Source: CAVSLM01 sp963728895 (GTDB lineage Bacteria; Pseudomonadota; Gammaproteobacteria; JBBQDK01). From it: a stretch of DNA of 64,000 nucleotides. The notes under the pieces were generated by a model. The model was not told the DNA's origin. It searched no databases and saw only the letters and a list, made by a program, of their open reading frames with translations. Both the position numbers and the translations under genes were made by a program. The stretch spans positions 434,001-498,000 of the forward strand of contig CAVSLM010000007.1 in the NCBI GenBank assembly GCA_963728895.1, given 5' to 3'. Shown in pieces: positions 33,959-42,506 of this stretch (its first letter is position 1; each line of letters starts with the position of its first letter).

Positions 33959-36055
33959 TTACCCGCCGATTGCGTCAAGGCCGCCGCCAGCCACCGCCCC
34001 TCCCGCAACGGCTGCGGATACGATGAAGTGATGAATTTCGCCCAGGACCGGGCTCATTTCCGGAATGGCGCCAAGCTCGAGGCCTTCCCTCATTCGGGCC
34101 AGCCCCCCCTCTCCCAACCTGGCCGGGACCGGCCAGCGCACCTCGAGGACGTTGGCACCCTCGATCGTCGCTTCCGGGCGCACGGGCAAGCGGAAGGTTC
34201 CCCACTGATCGGTTGCCTGGACGGCGCCCACCACTGCACCGTTGATCCGGATCGAGACCTGGCCATTGCCCTCGGGCAAGCGACAGGTGAATTGGAGCTC
34301 GAGCGGACTTTGCCTACGACAGAAGAGAACGAAGCTCGATTCCACCTCGTTGCTCTTGTGGAAGTCGGCAAACTGCGACTCGGAGCAGATACCTTCCTCT
34401 GAGTACGCCTGTTGCAAAAGGCTCAGGCCTTCATGGGTCACTCCATGAATCTCGCAAGTGAGCGCGCGGATACGCTCGCCAATGCCAGGATCGATCGGAT
34501 CGACCACGCTCAGCGCGGCCCGCGTAAAGGCGCGCCGCAACGACTTGTGCGACTCCTTGCTCTCGCAGCCATGCGTCAACAGATACCGGGCCGACGACGG
34601 CGTACTCGAGCGCATCAGATCGACGAACGACCTGCATAGCAGGTTCGGTGTCTTGCGTGTCTGAAAATCGAGACAACACGCGATGGCGTCGACGAGCCTG
34701 GGCGCGGCCCTGACCGCCTCTGCGCAGTGGTAACGGACGAACTCGAAGGTCTGCCCGAGCTTTGCGCAATGGATGGCGGATAACAAATGCGCATCTCCTT
34801 CGACGTCGCACTTCGGTCCCGGCGCTGCGCGGGCGAGATCGCGCCAGGTGCGTTCGGAGCGGATGCCGAGGGCCGGCAGCAATCGCTCCGCTGCGCTCGC
34901 CATTGCCACATTGATACCCTCACTGGTCAGATGGCAGTAGTCGAGAAAGAGCCGGCGATCAGGGAGAGCGCCGGTGTACTCTTCGAAACGTCTCGGCAGA
35001 TCGAGCAGCTCGAGACCGGCGGCGGGGACGGCTCGCCGTAGGGCGGCCTGAATTACGGCAAAACAGCGTGGTGTCGATTGAACGGGCCGCCAGATTTCCG
35101 CGTCGCGAATCGACTCCAGCAGGGTGCGCGCATCCCGAGTCGGGCCTGCGTGCAGCCTGGCCGCCGCCTCGATCGACGCGCCCGCCATCGTGACGCCGCC
35201 GTCCAGCGTCCTCAGCTCGGCCGCAAGCTCACCTGCACGGGCAAAGTCTCGTGCGGCCAGCGCGCGCTCGGCCGCATCTCGGACCTCGAACCAGGCTGCG
35301 TTTCGCGTGCCGGGGAGGAAAGGGGCGGGCGGGAATGCGGCGGGACGCCAGTCGATCAAATTGAACTCGGGCACCAAGACGAGGACGGGGATGTTCGCAT
35401 GCTTCGAGAACCTGCCGAGCCACTCGACGAAGCTCTCCGTAATCTCGCGAATCTGGCGTGCCATGAGCCGGCTGATCCCGGCCAGATCTCCCCCTTCCTT
35501 GAGCACCTTTGCGATGATCGGCGCAATCATCTCGAATATCTGTGCGCTCCAGTTGTTCCCGGCAAAGACCAGGATCGCGTCGGGCTCGAGCACGAGCGAC
35601 TCCTGGATGGTCTGCTGGAGCCCGTCGATGAGCAGGTCGCTCCGCGCCAGGTCGACGACGTCCACTTCCGGCCCGTCCAATGCACTCTGCAGAATGTTCC
35701 GGAGCGCCGACGCCGGGTTGAAGCACGGATCGTACAGGTACCCGCGCGCGACTGACTCGCCAACGAGGACCGTCCGCCGCCTCCCCCCCTTGGGCGCGAT
35801 GCTCTCGACGTCGGCCCAGAGGCCCTGATCCGGCGCGCTCTTCGACCGCACGTAGTGCACGCTCTGTCCGACCGTCTGCGCCTCCCAGATCCCCACCCGG
35901 CCGCGAGGGACAGGTTGTTCCGGCTCAGTGGGGAGTGTGGCCGCAGTGTCGCCGTCGTTGCCGAAGAGTTGCATGAGGCGCAAAAGGCCGAGTGTCTTCG
36001 AGCCCCGCTCGTCCGCGAGGAGCTCCGCAAGCTGTTCCGCAATGGACTTCAGCAT
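33959..36055 (-). CDS. Long SGNH-hydrolase-like protein (intact)
   Basis: The protein has 698 residues. The SGNH blocks are visible: RRTVLVGESVARGYLYDP (Ser101 as nucleophile), I-L-V-F-A-G-N-N-W (block III Asn, 167/168), and L-F-L-D-Y-C-H-L-T-S-E-G with D372 and H375 three residues apart (block V). A helical insert occupies about 255-330, and the last ~270 residues form an extra domain ending in a Gly/Ala tail, FIVSAAVAGGAVAGGGLDAI. SGNH enzymes are esterases, or acyl or acetyl transferases. Beside a carbamoyltransferase 6 bp upstream, a role in attaching or removing an ester group on a natural product or glycan is plausible. No signal peptide, so probably cytosolic. Partial copies lie at 4122 and 8637. 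Confidence 0.8.
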   Translation of the reverse strand: MLKSIAEQLAELLADERGSKTLGLLRLMQLFGNDGDTAATLPTEPEQPVPRGRVGIWEAQTVGQSVHYVRSKSAPDQGLWADVESIAPKGGRRRTVLVGESVARGYLYDPCFNPASALRNILQSALDGPEVDVVDLARSDLLIDGLQQTIQESLVLEPDAILVFAGNNWSAQIFEMIAPIIAKVLKEGGDLAGISRLMARQIREITESFVEWLGRFSKHANIPVLVLVPEFNLIDWRPAAFPPAPFLPGTRNAAWFEVRDAAERALAARDFARAGELAAELRTLDGGVTMAGASIEAAARLHAGPTRDARTLLESIRDAEIWRPVQSTPRCFAVIQAALRRAVPAAGLELLDLPRRFEEYTGALPDRRLFLDYCHLTSEGINVAMASAAERLLPALGIRSERTWRDLARAAPGPKCDVEGDAHLLSAIHCAKLGQTFEFVRYHCAEAVRAAPRLVDAIACCLDFQTRKTPNLLCRSFVDLMRSSTPSSARYLLTHGCESKESHKSLRRAFTRAALSVVDPIDPGIGERIRALTCEIHGVTHEGLSLLQQAYSEEGICSESQFADFHKSNEVESSFVLFCRRQSPLELQFTCRLPEGNGQVSIRINGAVVGAVQATDQWGTFRLPVRPEATIEGANVLEVRWPVPARLGEGGLARMREGLELGAIPEMSPVLGEIHHFIVSAAVAGGAVAGGGLDAIGG

Positions 36056-36061
36056 GCTGGC

Positions 36062-37840
36062 TTACCAGAACGTGTACACGTGATGGCTCGCTTCTGCACC
36101 GCCGCCGTGCTGCACCCTCTGCACCAATTCGCAGGAGAGATCCGAAAGATCGCAGCGATCGACCAGGAAATCCTCGAGCACCAGGGAATCGAGCCCCGAG
36201 CGCATGAAGCACTGCAGCGCTTCGGCTGGATGGCGAACGATCGGCTCGTCACGCATATTGAACGACGTGTTGAGCACCATCGGGCATCCCGTCTGCCGTT
36301 CGAAAGCTTCAATGAGCGCGGCGAACCGAGGACTTGTTTCGGAATGCACCGTTTGCACACGGGCCGAGCCGTCCACGTGGGTGATCGCGGGAAGACTGAG
36401 CCGCGAGGTCACACGGCACACGAGCAGCATGAAGGGCGACGGTCGATCGAGATCGAAGTGATCGCCGGTCCGATCCCCCAGCACCGAGGGCGCGAACGGA
36501 CGGAACGACTCGCGTTTCTTCACCAGCGCGTTGATCCGGTCGCGCATGCCGGTGCCGCGCGGATCCGCAATGATCGAACGTGCGCCGAGTGCACGATCGC
36601 CAAATTCCATCCTGCCGTGGAACCAGCCGATGACCTCGCCTCGCGCCAGGCGCTCCACCGTCGCGTCGAGCAGACCGGCTTCGTTTCCGCGAAAATCCTT
36701 GGCCGCGATCTGCGCATCCTGTAGCACCGCCTGCACCTCGCTTGCCGGGTAGGCCGGGCCGAGGTACGCGTGGGCCAGCGGTTCCAGCGGTATACGTTCG
36801 CCTGTGAGACGCGCATGTGCAATCGCGGCTGCCCCGAGCGCGCCGCCCGCATCGCCGCTCGCCGGCGGTACGAATAGCTGCCTGAAGATACCGCTTCGGA
36901 GGAGCTTTCCGTTGGCGACGCAGTTGAGGGCGACACCGCCCGCAAGACACAGGTTCTCGCTCCCGACGCACTCGCGAAGATACCGCGCCTTGGCAAGCAG
37001 AATGTCCTCGATCGTCACTTGCAGGCTGCGTGCGACGTCCTTGTGAAACTGCGTGATCTCGCTCTCGGCTCGCCTCGGCGGTGCATCGAACAGCGCAATG
37101 AGCGCACCGGAGTACATGCGCCGCGGATTGGAGAACTCGAAGTAGCGGGTATCGAGACGATACTGGCCTTTCGGCCCAACGCGCACCAACTTTCCAATCC
37201 GGTCGACGTGGACCGGATTGCCGTAGGGCGCGAGTCCCATCACCTTGTATTCACCGTCGTTGACCCCGAAACCGAGGTAATTCGTCACGGCGCTGTAAAG
37301 GAGGCCCAACGAGTGCGGAAAGTGAACTTCCTCGAAGATGTCGATCGCGTCGCCATGCCCATGCCCGTAGGTCGTCGTCGCCCACTCGCCGACACCGTCG
37401 AACGTCATAATCGCGGCTTCCCGGAAGCCGGAGTAGAAGAAACTGCTCGCCGCATGAGATTCATGATGATCGACGAACATCGTCGCCCCTTGAAAACCGA
37501 GGCTCTCACGGATCTGTCGAGCGGGGCGGGTCGCGCTGAAGCGAAAGGGATCACCCGGGGCGGACTCGATCTGCCCACTCCATAGCTGACGCGCCAGCTT
37601 CTTCGTCGGGTTCTCGTAGTACGCGATGCAATCGACATCGGCGATGGTCAATCCTGCGGCGTCGAGGCAGTAGCGAAAAGCCTGCTTCGGTAGCGAAGGA
37701 TCGTGCTTGATGCGGGAGAAGCGCTCTTCTTGCGCCGCCGCGACGAGGCGACCGCTTTTCAAAATGCAGCACCCCGAATCGTGAAAGTTGGCCGAGATGC
37801 CGACGACGTTGGGTCCGGCCCGGGTATCGTCAGTACACAC
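36062..37840 (-). CDS. NodU/CmcH/TobZ-family O-carbamoyltransferase
   Basis: From the GTG at 37840 the protein has 592 residues, the usual size; an upstream ATG at 37921 would add 27 atypical residues. It has the Kae1-like N-terminal domain (NVVGISANFHDSGCCILKSG, E-E-R-F-S-R-I-K-H-D, V-D-H-H-E-S-H-A-A-S-S-F, M-T-F-D-G-V-G-E-W). The C-terminal nucleotide-binding domain has G-W-F-H-G-R-M-E-F-G-D-R-A-L-G-A-R-S-I, K-K-R-E-S-F-R-P-F-A-P and L-N-T-S-F-N. These enzymes transfer carbamoyl phosphate via carbamoyl adenylate to hydroxyls in antibiotics, Nod factors and toxins. It ends 6 bp before the SGNH gene, so both are co-translated. Confidence 0.92.
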   Translation of the reverse strand: MCTDDTRAGPNVVGISANFHDSGCCILKSGRLVAAAQEERFSRIKHDPSLPKQAFRYCLDAAGLTIADVDCIAYYENPTKKLARQLWSGQIESAPGDPFRFSATRPARQIRESLGFQGATMFVDHHESHAASSFFYSGFREAAIMTFDGVGEWATTTYGHGHGDAIDIFEEVHFPHSLGLLYSAVTNYLGFGVNDGEYKVMGLAPYGNPVHVDRIGKLVRVGPKGQYRLDTRYFEFSNPRRMYSGALIALFDAPPRRAESEITQFHKDVARSLQVTIEDILLAKARYLRECVGSENLCLAGGVALNCVANGKLLRSGIFRQLFVPPASGDAGGALGAAAIAHARLTGERIPLEPLAHAYLGPAYPASEVQAVLQDAQIAAKDFRGNEAGLLDATVERLARGEVIGWFHGRMEFGDRALGARSIIADPRGTGMRDRINALVKKRESFRPFAPSVLGDRTGDHFDLDRPSPFMLLVCRVTSRLSLPAITHVDGSARVQTVHSETSPRFAALIEAFERQTGCPMVLNTSFNMRDEPIVRHPAEALQCFMRSGLDSLVLEDFLVDRCDLSDLSCELVQRVQHGGGAEASHHVYTFW

Positions 37841-38083
37841 GGCGCATCGAACGCAATCGGCAGCGAAAGAACCGTCGCGCGCCTGGCGTCGAACGCCTGC
37901 TCGCCCTCGAGCAACTGTCACAGTTCATCGCCACGCTCGCAAATGCTGGAATCCACCGATGATGGGCTATCGTACGGCCGGCTATCGGCCCGTACAAGCG
38001 AGGCTGGCACCTCCATCCGCGCAACTGCACGAGGCAGTAGACACTTGCGGCCGAAGGATGCGACGGGGTGACGCCTACGTTCG

Positions 38084-40312
38084 TTACCCGTGCTCTGTCG
38101 GCTGCGGGTCACCCCCGGCACCCTCGTGTCCGCCCATCGACCTGCCATACAGCAGATTCGCGCCGACGAGGCCGAACGCTCCTTCACTGGCAACATAGAC
38201 TCTGGTGTGCATCATCTCGCGCATGGGCCTGAGCGGCGTCAGCGCAAATGCGAACCTGGCGGTCTCACCTGCGCCGACCACGAGCTCGGTCCTGGCTGTG
38301 GATCCCGGCTGCATTGGACCACCCCTCACGACAGCTACGGCCACCGTGACGCGCCGCGCCCGATCGTCGCTGTTATGAATCTCTGCGCTCCCCCTCAGCT
38401 CCGTTGCCGAGAAAACCAGATTCTCACGAACGATTCGCACGTGCAGGCCCCAGACAGGCAGATCGGCAACGACTCCGCAATAGCCACACGCCTTGACCGT
38501 ACGCACCACACGCGGATTGGCCCAGTCGGTGCAGTCGACATCATTGGCAAACGCGCCGCAGTTCGGACACGAGGACGGATCGCTCCGAGGCGCCGTGTGA
38601 ACACGAGCCCCATACTCCATCTGCCAGTTCCAGGAGCCTTGCGATCTGCACAGGGCTTCATCGATGAGCACGCCGTCGAACCGACACGCGGCTTCCTCTT
38701 CCCTGGCTCGTACATAGGTGAGAAGCTCCGGAAGCATCGTCACGTCGCTTCGCGAGGCCGCGGCCCGGCGCAGCGCCACGAGCTCTTCTTCGAGTTGTCG
38801 GGATGCGCCATCCAGCACACCCGCGAAGGCGCGCAGGCCTTCCAGCCAGCGAACCTGCTCGACGGCCGGCGCGAGCACTCTGCCGACGGAGCGATCGACA
38901 CGATCGACCAGCGCAGAGAAGCTGATTTCCACATCCGTCGAGGAATTCTCGCCTTCGACGCACGGCGCGACCAGCACGAGAGAAGCATCCTGAAACGGAT
39001 CCGAAAGCACCGCGATCCTCGGCTGCGAGGGGTGCTGCGTCGCTGCGTGTAGCCGGTCGTGCTCGGCGAGATCCGCCACGATTCTCCCCGGTACGCGCGC
39101 GACGAGCACACCGTCCGGTCGGGCCCAGCGGATTCGAACACGTTGGTCTTCGACCACGACGTCGCCGACCGAGACGCCGTGGACCGGCCAGGCGGCGTTC
39201 GTCGCATCGCCGAAGTACACCGTGGATCGCATCCTCTCGTGTCCCGAGCTGGTTCGCGCGCGCTCGACGATTTCGACGCTCTGTGCCGGCGTGTATCCGA
39301 GCGCCGAAGCGCCGAGGAACCAATTCAGGTCCGCTTCGTCGTACTCCCCCACCCGAACATTGCCGACGAACTCCTTCGCCCGCCCGCGCAGCGCGGCATG
39401 GCTGACCATCGCCGGGCGCGGCAGAAAATCGAGGCGACGGCACCCGACGCCCGCGGTCGTGCAACCATTGAAGAAGATTCGCGGTGCCTGCAAATCCTGA
39501 AGCACAGCCCGAGGTGCCTCGCCGAAGTAGCAGGCCGTGCCGTCCACACACAGCCCATCGGCAGCACCGGATGTCCATCCGCAGATACCGAGCTCGCCGT
39601 CCGCCACCTTGAGGATGCCGCAGTGTGGACGTGAATGCGCGTTGATGAGAAGGGTGCCCGTCGCGCCGTTCATGCCCGCCACCACATCGGCGACCGTCCG
39701 GGCGCTGCCGACGTGCACCAGTGAGGACCGTGGTGCCGTCGACTCCATCGAAACGAGGGTCGTGACGCCGATGCGTTCGTCCGGGTGCGGCATGACTTGC
39801 TTCGCAAGCAGCCAGGAGAGCTTCGCTGTGCTTTCCGCGGTCAGCACGCCGAGCGGCGGCAACTTTCCGAGTGCGGCACTGAGGGTGCGGCACAGCAGGA
39901 ACAACCGGCTGGCAATGTCGCACTCATCGAGCGGGCAAAACCAGGTGAGCGAGCGTGGCGCCCCTCCACCGAATACCGGGGCCAGCGAACTGCCGTCGGT
40001 GAGCGCGAGCGGTCGGCCGGTGACGACAGCATAGCGCCGAGCCAGCAGCATCTCCGGCCCCGATGGCGGAGCAAGCACCCAGTCGTCCGGGCTGTGCCGG
40101 ATTGCGCTGGTTTCCAGCGTATGATCACACCCGGGCGCAAGCTCGGCCAGCTTTGGGCCGACGGTTCGCGCGATCCAATCGCGCTCCTCGTCGACGAACC
40201 AGATCGGCAGAACGTCGGGCGCTTCGGTCTCGAGGCTTGCCCGGAACTCGCCGCCGTCGCTAAACCGCCGAATACGCACGGTATCGTGACCCGGAACCGG
40301 AAATCTTTCCAT
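38084..40312 (-). CDS. CHAT/C25-like (caspase-fold) putative protease, paralogue B
   Basis: I chose the ATG at 40312 (MERFPVPGHDTVRIRRFSD), giving 742 residues; a longer start at 40381 lies in duplicated flank DNA. The protein aligns over its whole length with copy A1. The core motifs are conserved: L-L-I-N-A-H-S-R-P-H-C-G, G-A-A-D-G-L-C-V-D-G, R-I-F-F-N-G-C-T-T-A-G-V-G and F-G-D-A-T-N-A-A-W-P, plus a zinc ribbon (C-P-N-C ... C-G-Y-C) and a C-terminal beta domain. Sequence elsewhere is clearly diverged, so A and B are old paralogues and the invariant His and Cys are probably functional. It lies 240 bp upstream of the carbamoyltransferase on the same strand. Confidence 0.75.
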   Translation of the reverse strand: MERFPVPGHDTVRIRRFSDGGEFRASLETEAPDVLPIWFVDEERDWIARTVGPKLAELAPGCDHTLETSAIRHSPDDWVLAPPSGPEMLLARRYAVVTGRPLALTDGSSLAPVFGGGAPRSLTWFCPLDECDIASRLFLLCRTLSAALGKLPPLGVLTAESTAKLSWLLAKQVMPHPDERIGVTTLVSMESTAPRSSLVHVGSARTVADVVAGMNGATGTLLINAHSRPHCGILKVADGELGICGWTSGAADGLCVDGTACYFGEAPRAVLQDLQAPRIFFNGCTTAGVGCRRLDFLPRPAMVSHAALRGRAKEFVGNVRVGEYDEADLNWFLGASALGYTPAQSVEIVERARTSSGHERMRSTVYFGDATNAAWPVHGVSVGDVVVEDQRVRIRWARPDGVLVARVPGRIVADLAEHDRLHAATQHPSQPRIAVLSDPFQDASLVLVAPCVEGENSSTDVEISFSALVDRVDRSVGRVLAPAVEQVRWLEGLRAFAGVLDGASRQLEEELVALRRAAASRSDVTMLPELLTYVRAREEEAACRFDGVLIDEALCRSQGSWNWQMEYGARVHTAPRSDPSSCPNCGAFANDVDCTDWANPRVVRTVKACGYCGVVADLPVWGLHVRIVRENLVFSATELRGSAEIHNSDDRARRVTVAVAVVRGGPMQPGSTARTELVVGAGETARFAFALTPLRPMREMMHTRVYVASEGAFGLVGANLLYGRSMGGHEGAGGDPQPTEHG

Positions 40313-40403
40313 TGAACATGCGGTAGCAACGTGAGTCCATCGACGGAACGTCCGGGGGCTCGAGATCGCCACCAGTTTCACTGCGCCGTCAGCCCGGAAA
40401 TCT

Positions 40404-41640
40404 CACCTGCATCCCGGGCGCAAGGCTGGTGTGTGCGGGCGCCGATCGGGATTGTACCCCGACGGGTTGGTCCTGTAATCGCCCGCAACGCCGACGTTCA
40501 GGACGTCGCCGGTGAAGTCCGCGTCGGGACCGGGCGTTCCAAACTGTGCCTGCAGCACCCCGACATCCAGTAGGTTCGTGACCCCGTCGTTCGGCACGTG
40601 GATGTCGGTGTCGCAGCGATTGCCGTAGCCATCGGCATCCAGTATCGCGTTGACTGTGGCCGCCGGCATCCGGCTGCAGCGGACCGTTGGCCTGCTCGAT
40701 GCAGTTGTCCGCGCTGTCGGCCACCCCGTCGTGGTCACGGTCGTGGCCGAGCAGGGCCAGCACGGTGCCGTCCAGATAGACGTACTCCTTGAGCGCCACG
40801 CCGGCGGCGTCGGTCTCGGCCAGCAGCTCACCTTCCGTGCCGTAGACATAGCGCGTCGTTACACCGCTCGCCAGGGTATTCGACACCCGCTGCCCGAGAC
40901 CATTGTAGGCGTAGCTCGCCTTGAGCGCGCCGGCTTGAGTCGTCGTCGCCAGGCGGTTGTGCACAGTGTGTAGGTCCACAGCCCCTTGCTCAGCGCATTG
41001 CCGTTGGCGTCGTGCAGCACGTCGGTGCTGCCGAGCCGGCGCAGGCGGTTGTTCTGCGTGCCGGTGCCGAGCGGCTCGTAGTCATAGGCCGTGGTGACGC
41101 CGTCCGCGACCAGCTGCGTGCGGTTGCTGTTCGGATCGTAGTCGTAGTCGCGGCTGCCGAAGGCCCTGCGGTATTGAGCCGGCTTAATGCGTCGTAGCCG
41201 AAGCTGCTCGCCGCGGGATTGGCGTAGGCGTCGGTGCGGCTGGTGAGATTGCCCGCGGCATCATAGGCGCCGTAGTTCAGATCGAGCGCGCCAGTGACCG
41301 CCTGCGACTCGGTGCGATAGGCGCTGAAGCTCTGCGTGAGCACCTTGCCGTTGCCGTAGGTAAGGCCGGTCACGGGACCGAACGGGGCGTGCGACACGTT
41401 GCCGGCGAGCGTCTGGGTGCTGCCCGCCGGCCGTGAGCTGCACCTCGCTCACCAGGCCTGCCGCATCGTAGGGGTAGGTCGCCACGGCGCCGCTCGGGTA
41501 GGTGAGCGTCTCCACGCGCCCGGCCGCGTCGTAGCCGTAGGTGGTGGTGCCGGTGTCGGGGCTGGTCTGGCTGAGGAGGTTCCCCAGGTCGTCGTATACG
41601 TAGTCGGTGCTGGGTCGGGCGGCTGCGTCCTCGGGATTGG
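40404..41640 (-). pseudogene. RHS-repeat protein fragment with thrombospondin type 3 and dockerin-like end, frameshifted
   Basis: Several frames together give RHS repeats (Y-V-Y-D-D-L-G-N-L-L-S-Q-T, Y-G-Y-D-A-A-G-R-V, Y-A-Y-N-G-L-G-Q-R-V-S-N, T-R-Y-V-Y-G-T-E-G-E-L-L). A calcium-binding stretch, DRDHDGVADSADNC, follows, then a dockerin-like end, V-P-N-D-G-V-T-N-L-L-D-V ... F-G-T-P-G-P-D-A-D-F-T-G-D. At least three frameshifts are present and the N-terminus is lost to an IS4 fragment. RHS proteins are large secreted or polymorphic-toxin-like proteins. Its last ~80 bp recur at 48781. Confidence 0.75.
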
Positions 41641-41644
41641 GCGA

Positions 41645-42115
41645 AGTCGCCGATGACCCTGAGCTCGAGATCGGAGAACAGGATCTCCGGCGGCAGCTCG
41701 GGCAGCTCGCGGCCCAGCAAGGTCATCAGCATCACTCGCCAGGCGATGACGATGCGAATGGCGATGGCCCGCTCGAGCCGCTCGGCGCTATGATGGCCAA
41801 GCTCGTCGATGTGGCAGCCGGACTTCAACACCCGGTGCCAGTCCTCGATGCGCCAGCGCAGGCTATACTCGCGCAGGATCTCCGCGGCCTGTCGGCCGAG
41901 CCCACCGCTCGGGCGAGCCCACCGTCAGTGTGCTCAGCACAAACCACTCGATCGGCTTCTCGCCGCTCGGGGGCGCGCGCTCCACGGCGTGCACGATGGT
42001 GACGGGGAGCTTCTCCTGCTCGTCCTGACGCGCCTTGGGATCGCGCGCGAGCTCGACCCGGCGATAGCGCAGCACCAGCTCCGCGGTGCGCGGCTGACGG
42101 GCGATGCGCGCTTGG
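41645..42115 (-). pseudogene. IS4-family transposase fragment
   Basis: Two frames read R-Q-P-R-T-A-E-L-V-L-R-Y-R-R-V-E-L and P-I-E-W-F-V-L-S-T-L-T-V, then L-K-S-G-C-H-I-D-E-L and ERLERAIAIRIVIAWRVMLM with T-L-L-G-R-E. These are conserved segments of Tn5-like IS4 transposases; the K-S-G-C-x-I-E/D-E motif follows the catalytic Glu. A frameshift near 41880 and missing ends show it is a relic wedged between RHS and IS91 remnants. Confidence 0.8.
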
Positions 42116-42230
42116 CGCTTATGCTGTTTGGCGCAAACACCCTGTGGAAACGGCTGAGGTTGACTCTCGGTTTCGGCACCAGGGCCGCCAGTCGGGCGAT
42201 GAAATCCAGCGGGTCGTTGCACGCGCGGCT
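42116..42230 (-). pseudogene. Short IS91-family transposase fragment
   Basis: It encodes LDFIARLAALVPKPRVNLSR then F-H-R-V-F-A-P-N-S, matching 22700-22795 of the larger IS91 copy at about 90 percent. It is slightly more diverged than the other copies, so it derives from a different insertion. Confidence 0.85.
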
Positions 42231-42506
42231 CAGATCCCTTGCACGTCCGTCTCAACGCCGTACCGGTGAGACGCACGGAGCAGGAACTCGAGACGGATGT
42301 GCAACGACGTGATGAGAGGCCGCGGGTACGCTGCACAGTGCAGCCCACTTGAGCACAGCGAGGATTTGATCATGGCGCCTAGGTTCACTTCCGTTCGCGC
42401 GCAAACCGCAACCTCCCTGCAATCGTGTGGTACGGAACGCGGCCCTGCGTTGCAGGGTCGAGCTTACCGGCGGGCAGCGGAACACCCTGGTACGCAGCGC
42501 GACCCC

